From Streptosporangiaceae bacterium (GTDB lineage: Bacteria; Actinomycetota; Actinomycetes; Streptosporangiales; Streptosporangiaceae): 11,225 nucleotides of DNA. Position 1 is the first letter of the stretch. Every line of letters begins with the position of its first letter. The notes under the pieces were generated by a model. The model did no database searches, had not been told where the DNA came from, and was given only the letters and a program-made list of their open reading frames with translations. This document shows, one piece after another, positions 5,544-11,225 of the stretch. A program made the position numbers and the translations under genes. The stretch lies in assembly GCA_030041195.1 (NCBI GenBank), contig JASHOI010000168.1, forward strand, positions 1 to 11,225, written 5' to 3'.

Positions 5544-6502
5544 GCCGCCTCGCCTCCGGCCGGTGCAGGATCCGCCGGGGCGTGATGGTACGTCCGCGAC
5601 CGGTCAAGCAGGTGCTGGCGCAGGAACGACAGCTCGGCATCGACGGCCTGCTCGTGGCCCTCCAGGAACGGCTGGTAATGGCCGCCGCGCATCCGGACCA
5701 GCTCTCCGTGCGGCGCTCGCTGTGCCGCGCGGGCCGCGGGCCCGGCCAGCGCGGACTGGTCCTGGTCGCAGACCAGCACCAGCAGCGGGCACCGCACCTG
5801 GGGCGCGGCGCGGCCAGGCCGGTACAGTCCGACGCGCAGCGCCGAGCGCGCGGCGACCTCGGGCCGCCAGCCCGGGTACTTGTTGCCTGGGTTGAGCGCG
5901 CGAAGGGCTTGGCGGCTGTCGGGCGTGGCGAGGACAGCGACGCTGCCCGGCGCGCCGGTGAGCGGCACCAGCCGCGGCCGGGCACCGGCCAGACCGCCAA
6001 GCCCGTCCAGGATGCCAATGCCAGTCAGGCGCAGCATCGCCACTGGGGTGGTGTGCCGCGCCGCCTTGCGGGCGGCGGCTAGCCCGTCGGCGTTCGGTGT
6101 CTGCGCGATCGCTGCGGCGAGCTGAGGGTTGCGCGCGGCGACGCGGAAGACGTGACCGCCTGCAAGGGAGAACCCCCAGATCGCGATCCGGGCCGGGTCG
6201 ATCCCTGGCAGGGCCGCGGCGTGTCCGATCGCGGCCTGCCAGTCGGCGAGTTCCTCGCCGATGCGCACGACCTGACGCGGCATGCCGCCGCTTTCCCCCA
6301 GATGGCGGTAGTCGAACGCCAGGACGGCGAATCCCGCGTCACGGAATCGCCTGGCGAACAGGTCAGTGGCAGGCTCCTTGGTCACTCCGAACCCGCCGGC
6401 CATGACGACGCACGCGCCGCTGGTTCCTGGATAGTGCCAGGCGGTGCACTCGGTGCCGCCGCTGGCAAACCGGACCTTCTCTCGTTCTGCGGACTCTCGC
6501 AT
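5540..6502 (-). CDS. Alpha/beta hydrolase with intact Ser-Asp-His set
   Basis: A 320-residue serine hydrolase. Landmarks: VVMAGGFGVTKEP (33-45), where the oxyanion loop lies; FDYRHLGESGG (63-73), the DxRGxGxS-like loop of peptidase S15/acyl-hydrolase relatives; IWGFSLAGGH with nucleophile Ser112; CDQDQSA with Asp246 or Asp248 as acid; and RGGHYQPF with His275. A helical cap occupies about 140-230. The chosen start (6502) has GGAGGT on the minus strand (complement of 6507-6512) 4 nt upstream. The longer frame from 6598 adds 32 residues of unlikely character and has no ribosome binding site. It is the first gene of the coupled unit, overlapping the next start as ATGA (5540-5543). Likely substrates are esters or similar acyl compounds; this is not specified by the sequence. 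Confidence 0.85.
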   Translation of the reverse strand: MRESAEREKVRFASGGTECTAWHYPGTSGACVVMAGGFGVTKEPATDLFARRFRDAGFAVLAFDYRHLGESGGMPRQVVRIGEELADWQAAIGHAAALPGIDPARIAIWGFSLAGGHVFRVAARNPQLAAAIAQTPNADGLAAARKAARHTTPVAMLRLTGIGILDGLGGLAGARPRLVPLTGAPGSVAVLATPDSRQALRALNPGNKYPGWRPEVAARSALRVGLYRPGRAAPQVRCPLLVLVCDQDQSALAGPAARAAQRAPHGELVRMRGGHYQPFLEGHEQAVDAELSFLRQHLLDRSRTYHHAPADPAPAGGEAA

Positions 6503-6567
6503 GTCGACCTCCAGGTGAGCCAGGATCTTCTCCTGTCTGGCTCGGATGAGGCCACGCTGGCAGGTCG

Positions 6568-6579
6568 GCCTTGCAAGGC
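6568..6579. promoter_or_regulatory. Perfect 12-bp palindrome before the hydrolase unit
   Basis: GCCTTGCAAGGC at 6568-6579 is its own reverse complement. It lies 66 nt upstream of the hydrolase start (minus strand) in the 159-nt gap after the SARP gene, a normal place for a dimeric repressor or activator site. On the minus strand it includes TTGCAA, which could double as a -35 box, but I see no good -10 downstream. Confidence 0.35.
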
Positions 6580-6592
6580 ACTTGCGGTGGGC

Positions 6593-6602
6593 TGTCATGA
6601 CA
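6593..6602. promoter_or_regulatory. Perfect 10-bp palindrome before the hydrolase unit
   Basis: TGTCATGACA at 6593-6602 is a perfect palindrome whose centre is 24 nt from the centre of the neighbouring 12-bp palindrome. Two half-site sets a little over two helical turns apart would lie on roughly the same face of the helix. TGTCA also resembles one heptamer arm (reverse of TGACA) found in the divergent region at 9865-9893. Confidence 0.3.
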
Positions 6603-6661
6603 CTGCCGCTGCAGGCTGGCCGCGACCGGGATGACCGGCCGAGCGGGAAAGAGCGCTGTGC

Positions 6662-9600
6662 TCAGGCGCGGGCGGTGCTGAGCACGGCCAGCGGGTCACG
6701 CACACCCTCGGCGTACCCTGCGTCGCGAGCGGCACGGTCGCTGACACGCATGTCCCGCCGGGAGACATCGGCTCGTTCCGCGGTCAGCAGGCGGCCGACG
6801 ATGGTCTCTCGCACGGCGGTGCCCTGGCCCATCACAGTGCCGACGGTCCCCGCACGAAATGCGCTGGCGGCACCGTGCAGCCGGCCCGCGGCATAAGCGT
6901 CGTCCCGCAAGGCGGCCGCGCCGGCGAGCCCATCGAGTGCCGTGGCCTGCGCCTGCCGGTCGGCGACGTCGCAGGCGGCATGCAGGCTGGCGCGGTGGTG
7001 CCGCTGCGCTGCGTCGGCATCATCGCGGACTTCGGCGAGGTCGCCCAGGGACGCGTGCGCCATTGCCAGGCCCTCGGGGATCGCGTGATCGCGGCACAGC
7101 TCCAGCGCCCGCAGGTGATACCGCTCGGCCTCGCTGAGCCGCCCGAGACGGCGCAGGCTCAGGCCCCGCGCATTCCACGCGAACACGAGCAGATCCAGAT
7201 GCTGCTGCTCCTGCGCCGCTGCCTCGGCGCGGGCGTGCCAGTCGCCGGATTGACCTGGCCGGCCCTGGAATGCGCACAGGCAGCCGAGCTGCGCCAGGCG
7301 GACGATCGCTGCGGGGTGGTCCCTGGCAGGCAGGACGGACAGCATCTCCTCCAAGGCGGAGATCGCGTCGCCGTAGCGGCCGCGCACCACCGCCAGGTCG
7401 GCGAGGTGCCGCAGCGTGGCGCCTCTGGGCAGGGCATAGCCGGTCTGGGCGAACCGGTCCGCGGCGCCGTGCAGCAGTACCTGCGACTGCTCAAGGTCGT
7501 CGCGCGCGAGGGCGGCGACGCCCCTGGTCAGTGCCGCCATCCCTAGGCTCCAGTCGTCGGCCTCGGCGTCCAGCAGCGCGCCGGCCTCCTCCAGCAGGCC
7601 GATGGCCCGCTCGTGCTCGCCGAAGACGCCGGTGAGCGCGGAGCCGTGCAGCCAGAGGGCAAATGTCCGCGCTGGCCGATCGCCGACAATCTGGCTGAGC
7701 TCGACGGCCCGTTCACCATAGGACAGCGCATCGCCGCGGCCTTGCGCTAGCGCGAACAGCTCGGCCAGGGCCAGTCCCCGGACCCGCCGCCCGGTATCCG
7801 GCTGCGGGAGGGCCAGGCTCGCGGTGAACCACCGCCAGCAGTCCTCAGCCGATCCGATCGCGCCAGCCATGGCCAGGAACCAGCCGATCCCGCAGACGAT
7901 GGCCAGCGACATGCCGGAGTCGCCATCATCGAGCGCCGACACCATGGCCTGCCGGACGTCGCTGGCGAACTCACGCACGCTCGCGAACCACGCCGGCTCG
8001 TGCGCGCTATCGGCAACGTCAGCGACCGATGCCGCCCAGCCAGTGTGCCGGGCACGGACAACGGCCAGCTCACCGCGTGCAGCCAGCCGCTCGTGGCCGT
8101 ACTCGGCAAGCGTCTGCAGCATCCGGAACCTGACCCCGCGGCCGGTCCGGACAGCAGTGATCAGCGACTTGCCGACCAGGCGGGCCAGCAGGTCGGCCAC
8201 GTCATCCGGTGCGATGTCCGGGCCCGCGCATACCTGTTCGGCCGCCTCCAGCGGACACGGTCCGGCGAACGCTGACATCCGCTCGAACACCCGGCGTTCG
8301 TCGTCGAAGAGCAGGTCGTAGCTCCAGTCAATCACCGCCCGCAGCGTCTGATGCCGGGGCAGCAAGGTCCTCGACCCGCCGGTCAGCAGCCGGAACTGGT
8401 CGCCGAGCCGGTCCAGGATGTCGCTCGGGGCCAGCGCCCGGATCCGCGCGGCGGCTAGCTCGATGGCCAGCGGAAGACCGTCGAGGCGGGCGCAGATCTC
8501 GGTGATGGCCGCCATCGCGTCATCGTCGGCTGGAAGGCCGGGCACGATCGCGGTGGCGCGGACCAGGAACAGTTCGCTGGCGGCTTCGATGGCCAGTGGC
8601 TCGAGCGGCCACAGTGACTCGCCCCCGACGGCCAGGCTTTCCCGGCTGGTGGCCAGGATCCGCAGTTCCGGGCACCGGGCCAGCAGGTACGCCGCGACCT
8701 GGGCGGCGCCCGCGATGACGTGCTCGCAGTTGTCCAGGACCAGCACCGCATGGCGGCGGGCCAGGAACTCGCCGAGCCGCTCCAGCATTCCGGCGCCCTT
8801 CCCGGCCCCCGGCGTCACGCCCAGCGCTGCGCCGGCCACGTCGGCCACGGCCGTGTCGTCCCCGGCCGGGGCGAGTTCGACCAGCCATGCTCCATCGCGG
8901 TAAGCACCGGCCACGCCGCGGGCCGCCTCGATGGCCAGTCTGGTCTTCCCGACCCCACCCGTGCCGGTCACGGTCACCAGGCGGCTGGCCCGCAGCAGGT
9001 CGGCGATGGCGCTCAGCTCTGCGGCACGCCCGATGAGGGGCGACAGCGCTGCCGGGAGGTTGCCGGGCTGGTGCGCGTCGGAGCCATCGGGCAAGACAGC
9101 TGGCGCATCGAGCGCCGGATCCTGGCTCAGCACCGCGGCCTCAAGCTTGCGCAGCGCGAGTCCTGGGTCGATGCCCAGCTCGTCGGCCAGCACGGTCCGC
9201 GCTCGCCGGTACGCCGACAGCGCGTCGCCCTGGCGGCCGGACCGGTACAAGGCCACGATCAGCTGGCCCCACAGCCGCTCGCGCAGCGGATACTCGCGCA
9301 CCAGGGCCTCGAGCTCGCCGGTCAGGCTGCCATGGCGGCCGAGCATCATCTCGGCCTCGATCCGGTCCTCGGCCGCGCTCAGCCGCCACTCCTGCAGCCG
9401 GGTGACGACCGGAGCGGCGAATTCAGCATCCGCGAACTCAGCCAGCGGCCTGCCGCGCCACAGGCCCAGTGCCTGGCGCAGCAGCCGCGCCGCCACAGCC
9501 GCGTCCCGACGCTGCAGGGCAGCGCGCCCGGCTGCGGCCAGCTCGCCGAACCGGGCAGCATCCAGCGCCTCAGCAGGCAGCTTGAGGCAGTACCCACCTG

Positions 9601-9844
9601 CCTGTGTGACGATGCGGTCGCGCCCCAGCACCTTGCGCAGACGCGAAATATGCACCTGCAGGCGATTCCGGTCGCTCGGACCCGCACTCGGCCACACCTG
9701 ATCCAGCAGCTCGTCGGCCGGCACCGGATGTCCGTCCGCCAGTGCCAGCGCAACCAGCAAGGCCTGCGGCAAAAACCCGCCGACCTCCACCAGCTGGCCA
9801 TCGTCAGCGACGATCTCGAACGGTCCAAGGACCCGGAGCTCCAT
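6662..9844 (-). CDS. AfsR/SARP-family regulator (DNA-binding, BTAD, NB-ARC, TPR)
   Basis: A 1,060-residue regulator. The N-terminal 90 residues start MELRVLGPFEIVADD and continue with the OmpR-type winged helix (LQVHISRLRKVLG). A bacterial transcriptional activation domain follows to about 235 (ADELGIDPGLALRKLEAAVL). The ATPase part has Walker A GTGGVGKT at about 294-301, Walker B LVLDNCEH at about 368-375, ATSRE at about 398 and GLPLA at about 456, the set used by STAND ATPases. The remainder (about 590-1,060) is Ala/Leu-rich TPR-like helices, a usual ligand or partner-sensing part. SARPs activate transcription by binding direct heptamer repeats beside the -10 box. Starts at 9853, 9847 (GTG) and 9844 are all in frame, none with a ribosome binding site. 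I chose 9844 because family homology begins there and TAGCAT (complement of 9852-9857) would put a leaderless start at about 9844. No damage is seen. Confidence 0.93.
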   Translation of the reverse strand: MELRVLGPFEIVADDGQLVEVGGFLPQALLVALALADGHPVPADELLDQVWPSAGPSDRNRLQVHISRLRKVLGRDRIVTQAGGYCLKLPAEALDAARFGELAAAGRAALQRRDAAVAARLLRQALGLWRGRPLAEFADAEFAAPVVTRLQEWRLSAAEDRIEAEMMLGRHGSLTGELEALVREYPLRERLWGQLIVALYRSGRQGDALSAYRRARTVLADELGIDPGLALRKLEAAVLSQDPALDAPAVLPDGSDAHQPGNLPAALSPLIGRAAELSAIADLLRASRLVTVTGTGGVGKTRLAIEAARGVAGAYRDGAWLVELAPAGDDTAVADVAGAALGVTPGAGKGAGMLERLGEFLARRHAVLVLDNCEHVIAGAAQVAAYLLARCPELRILATSRESLAVGGESLWPLEPLAIEAASELFLVRATAIVPGLPADDDAMAAITEICARLDGLPLAIELAAARIRALAPSDILDRLGDQFRLLTGGSRTLLPRHQTLRAVIDWSYDLLFDDERRVFERMSAFAGPCPLEAAEQVCAGPDIAPDDVADLLARLVGKSLITAVRTGRGVRFRMLQTLAEYGHERLAARGELAVVRARHTGWAASVADVADSAHEPAWFASVREFASDVRQAMVSALDDGDSGMSLAIVCGIGWFLAMAGAIGSAEDCWRWFTASLALPQPDTGRRVRGLALAELFALAQGRGDALSYGERAVELSQIVGDRPARTFALWLHGSALTGVFGEHERAIGLLEEAGALLDAEADDWSLGMAALTRGVAALARDDLEQSQVLLHGAADRFAQTGYALPRGATLRHLADLAVVRGRYGDAISALEEMLSVLPARDHPAAIVRLAQLGCLCAFQGRPGQSGDWHARAEAAAQEQQHLDLLVFAWNARGLSLRRLGRLSEAERYHLRALELCRDHAIPEGLAMAHASLGDLAEVRDDADAAQRHHRASLHAACDVADRQAQATALDGLAGAAALRDDAYAAGRLHGAASAFRAGTVGTVMGQGTAVRETIVGRLLTAERADVSRRDMRVSDRAARDAGYAEGVRDPLAVLSTARA

Positions 9845-9864
9845 CACTCGCATGCTAGTGACGC

Positions 9865-9893
9865 TGACAGCGAGTTGACAGCTAGGTCACAGC
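9865..9893 (+). promoter_or_regulatory. Three direct heptamers at 11-bp spacing (SARP-type operator)
   Basis: TGACAGC occurs at 9865-9871 and 9876-9882, and TCACAGC (one mismatch) at 9887-9893. Start-to-start distance is exactly 11 bp each time, with 4-bp spacers. SARP proteins are known to bind heptamer direct repeats separated by 4 bp, the last one about 8 bp before the -10 region. Here that would place a -10 at about 9902-9907 and transcription start at about 9914, directly at the ATG of the downstream gene. The site lies in the 61-nt divergent gap after the SARP gene start, so it may serve autoregulation as well. Confidence 0.6.
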
Positions 9894-9914
9894 GGCTGCC
9901 GCAACGCTTGCCGC

Positions 9915-10370
9915 ATGACAGAAGACGATGCCTCTCCAGCCGCCCAACTGGCCGCCATGGCCTGGCAGGCGTGGGTCAGAGGTGACGCAGCAGCCGCGCA
10001 ACGTCTCACACGCGAGGCGGTCACGGCAGCGCAGCGGCGACCACGCAACGAGCGGCAGCAAGCCCAGATCGTCCAGCTGGCGATCGAAGGCGACACCGTC
10101 CGCGCCAGCGGGCTCATCGCCGAGCACCTGGCCGAGTTCCCCCGCGACCAGCTGATCGGTCACATACAAGCCTCTATGAACAGCCGCCCCCGCAGCGTTC
10201 CTCCTTCCACCGAGCGGCATGCCCCTGTGTCAGAGGATTGTCAGCCGCGCCGGATTATCCGGACCCCGGATCACCAGGATCCGCGCGATCATCCGCCCCC
10301 GGCAGGCACCTTTCCAGTCCGTGCCGTTGACGGTCGGGATAGTCCCGGCCCCGGGAAGAATCCAGGATGA
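9915..10370 (+). CDS. Short TTC38-like helical protein, probably a truncated gene
   Basis: The first 85 residues of this 151-codon frame look like real protein: two helix-turn-helix units (MAWQAWVRGDAAAAQRLTRE and RNERQQAQIVQLAIEGDTVR), then EHLAEFPRDQLIGH. The pattern rERxxxxxxxxxxEGdxxxA...eHLxeFPRD is characteristic of TTC38-type tetratricopeptide proteins, which are normally about 400 residues or more. From about residue 87 the sequence turns into Pro/Arg/Ser-rich text with no family character, continuing to TGA at 10368-10370, where the decayed mobile-element region lies. This suggests the 3' part was lost and the frame now reads through junk. ATG 9915 has no ribosome binding site, and the heptamer array positions a leaderless transcript at this codon. 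The gene is divergent from the SARP gene and may be its direct target. A genuine small protein remains possible. Confidence 0.5.
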   Translation: MTEDDASPAAQLAAMAWQAWVRGDAAAAQRLTREAVTAAQRRPRNERQQAQIVQLAIEGDTVRASGLIAEHLAEFPRDQLIGHIQASMNSRPRSVPPSTERHAPVSEDCQPRRIIRTPDHQDPRDHPPPAGTFPVRAVDGRDSPGPGKNPG

Positions 10371-10882
10371 GCACGGCGGGTCGGGCGAACTCGCCGAGTC
10401 GCTTGTGCCAGGTGTTGTCGGCGTGGCCGCCGCCAGTGGGCCATGGCGCGCCTGGTCTCTACGAACCGGCCGCCGGCGCTTACCATCAACAGAGAACCGT
10501 ACCCGGGCGCGGCACCGTTCTGCTGTTCCGCCAAGCCATCGAATCCTGATCGCGACATCACCGCCCGGTTCGCCGTCACCCGCATCGACCTGGTCACGCT
10601 CGGCGGAGCAGTCCCCCGACCGCAAAGCCGAACTCAAACAGCAGATCGGCGCCATCAACCCGCGGGTCACCTTTCTTTCAAGATGGCGGGCGTAGTCGGC
10701 TGCACGGCGTGCGGATCGCGGCCCCGGCATCGGCTGGCGCTCAGGAGGCGGCGCTGGGGGGCGCAGCGCCATCTCGGCGGTCACGCCCGTCGGCAGCGTG
10801 CGCCCATGCCCCGTCCCATGCAGGTTGCGCCGCTTACCTTGTTAGAGCTTGAAGTCCGCGACCGTCGCTGGGCGCTGCCGGT
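10171..10882. other. About 700 bp of decayed DNA without an intact gene
   Basis: Between the recognisable end of the TTC38-like frame and the oxidoreductase at 10883 no reading frame keeps protein character throughout. Pieces look coding in different frames: an IstB-like remnant on the minus strand (10255-10500), and a short plus-strand stretch around 10605-10680 (SPDRKAELKQQIGAINPRVT) that I cannot assign. Long frames covering both strands here are composition effects. No clear terminal inverted repeats or target duplications were found by eye. Confidence 0.5.
10255..10500 (-). pseudogene. istB: Frameshifted remnant of an IstB-like ATP-binding protein (IS21 type)
   Basis: On the minus strand, positions 10428-10255 read GHADNTWHKRLGEFARPAVL followed by ILD. 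This matches the segment of IstB helper ATPases that ends in the Walker B region (AGGHADxTWxxRLxxxxRPxxLILDDF). Just upstream, in another frame (about 10495-10433), SAGGRFVETRRAMA fits the preceding IstB stretch (xVRFTKTSRxLAD). A one-base net indel near 10430 separates the two pieces. The Walker B acid pair is lost (LILDSS), and the rest degenerates, ending at TAA 10255-10257. A third piece around 10295 (RMIARILVIRGPDN) may be the SLILTSNR strand in yet another frame. IstB helps the IstA transposase and is useless in this state. No IstA partner is visible. I rest the call on one good block, so the family is likely but not certain. Confidence 0.5.
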
Positions 10883-11225
10883 TCAATATCCGATGGTGAA
10901 ACGGCGCTGCACGAAGCGCGGCAGTTCTGTCTCGTCGATCAGGGCGATGGCCGCGTCCTCGGCGGAGACGCGGCTGCGTCCATCGGCGTCCATGACCGGC
11001 TGGTCGCCGCCGACCCTGAACCGGCCGGTGCGTTCGCCGGGGGCGATTTCGATGGCGGGGCTGAAGTAGGTCCACAGCCGGTTGGAGGTGCGCAGGATGT
11101 TCAGCGCGTCCCCGTGGCCGCGCATGACGGCGGCGTATTGCCTGGGCAGTCCGAACTGATCGAGCGCCGCATCGAGAAGCTCGCCCGAGTCGGTGAACAC
11201 CCGCCCGGGTTTGACCTCAAGGCTC
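10883..11225 (-). CDS. NAD(P)-dependent oxidoreductase, NmrA type, C-terminal part (5' end outside window)
   Basis: The minus-strand frame is open from the window end to TGA at 10883-10885, giving the last 113 residues. It shows the family landmarks SLEVKPGRVFTDS, HGDALNILRTSNRLWTYFSP (the helix leading to the conserved W-T-x-x-S/R-P), then PGERTGRFRVGGDQ, GRSRVSAEDAAIALIDE and a C-terminal PRFVQRRFTIGY. This is the usual ending of NAD(P)H-binding proteins of the YwnB-like/NmrA group. The nucleotide-binding start lies beyond 11225. GTG at 11200 is in frame but is internal, since conserved sequence (SLEVKPGR) precedes it. The gene looks intact although it borders decayed DNA. Substrate unknown. 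Confidence 0.82.
   Translation of the reverse strand, partial: SLEVKPGRVFTDSGELLDAALDQFGLPRQYAAVMRGHGDALNILRTSNRLWTYFSPAIEIAPGERTGRFRVGGDQPVMDADGRSRVSAEDAAIALIDETELPRFVQRRFTIGY

Noticed and set aside
6503..6598. 32-residue N-terminal extension of the first hydrolase (start at 6598)
   Set aside because: No ribosome binding site at 6598, the extension has no fold character, and GGAGGT is correctly spaced before the ATG at 6502.
6875..7546. 223-codon plus-strand frame opposite the TPR part of the SARP gene
   Set aside because: Antisense shadow of a convincing coding frame; no ribosome binding site and no recognisable motif.
6662..9844. Reading the SARP regulator as proof of an antibiotic gene cluster
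   Set aside because: No polyketide synthase, peptide synthetase, terpene cyclase, RiPP or other core biosynthetic gene is present in the window; large SARP-NB-ARC proteins also regulate other functions.
9875..9880. TTGACA as a sigma-70 -35 box for the gene at 9915
   Set aside because: No acceptable -10 hexamer at 16-18 nt downstream; the bases are better explained as part of the second heptamer of the 11-bp array.
8720..9985. 421-codon plus-strand frame opposite the SARP gene
   Set aside because: It is antisense to a protein with complete and ordered SARP, BTAD and NB-ARC motifs. Its own product is rich in Gln, Arg and Gly with no domain character, as expected for high-GC antisense frames.
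10230..10784. 184-codon minus-strand frame
   Set aside because: Pro/Arg-rich with no family character over most of its length; only a short stretch near 10295 may belong to the IstB-like remnant. Treated as decayed DNA.
10443..11069. 208-codon plus-strand frame
   Set aside because: Its second half is antisense to the NmrA-type C-terminal part and its first half covers decayed DNA; the product has no coherent pattern.

Overview
The window is high-GC DNA with densely packed genes. It carries an AfsR/SARP-type regulator of more than 1,000 residues, NmrA-type NAD(P)-binding proteins, an HHE hemerythrin and an actinobacterial-type arginase-family protein. Together these point to a soil-type actinomycete chromosome, probably an accessory region. 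No species can be named from the sequence.

Layout: (1) 1-1240, + strand: the 3' end of a short-chain dehydrogenase, a hairpin-rich gap, an uncharacterised four-helix membrane protein, and a broken remnant that begins like an NmrA-type gene. (2) 1253-2999, + strand: a DUF1579-like beta-barrel-type protein, then a 20-codon mini-ORF with a very good ribosome binding site, about 130 nt of closely packed inverted repeats, and an arginase-family protein with a substituted metal-ligand motif. (3) 3116-6502, - strand: an independent NAD(P)-binding protein and, upstream of it, a three-gene unit (hydrolase A, hydrolase B, hemerythrin) in which each stop overlaps the next start as ATGA. (4) 6662-9844, - strand: a full-length SARP-NB-ARC-TPR regulator. 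(5) 9854-9914: a 61-nt divergent gap with three heptamers spaced exactly 11 bp apart, the geometry used by SARP operators. (6) 9915-10882: a short TTC38-like reading frame on the + strand, then about 700 bp of decayed DNA with a frameshifted remnant resembling IstB, the IS21-family transposition helper. (7) 10883-11225, - strand: the C-terminal part of another NmrA-type oxidoreductase that runs out of the window.

Working model (inference): the regulator controls its own divergent promoter region and perhaps the hydrolase-hydrolase-hemerythrin unit that follows it on the same strand. Two perfect palindromes lie in the 159-nt gap before that unit. The hydrolases and the di-iron-type HHE protein are made as a coupled set, which fits turnover of a small organic substrate or a redox/NO/O2-linked response, but no substrate can be read from the sequence. 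NAD(P)-binding oxidoreductase genes recur (1-294, the 1050 remnant, 3116-3787, 10883-11225). No biosynthetic core enzyme is visible, so this is not shown to be an antibiotic cluster.
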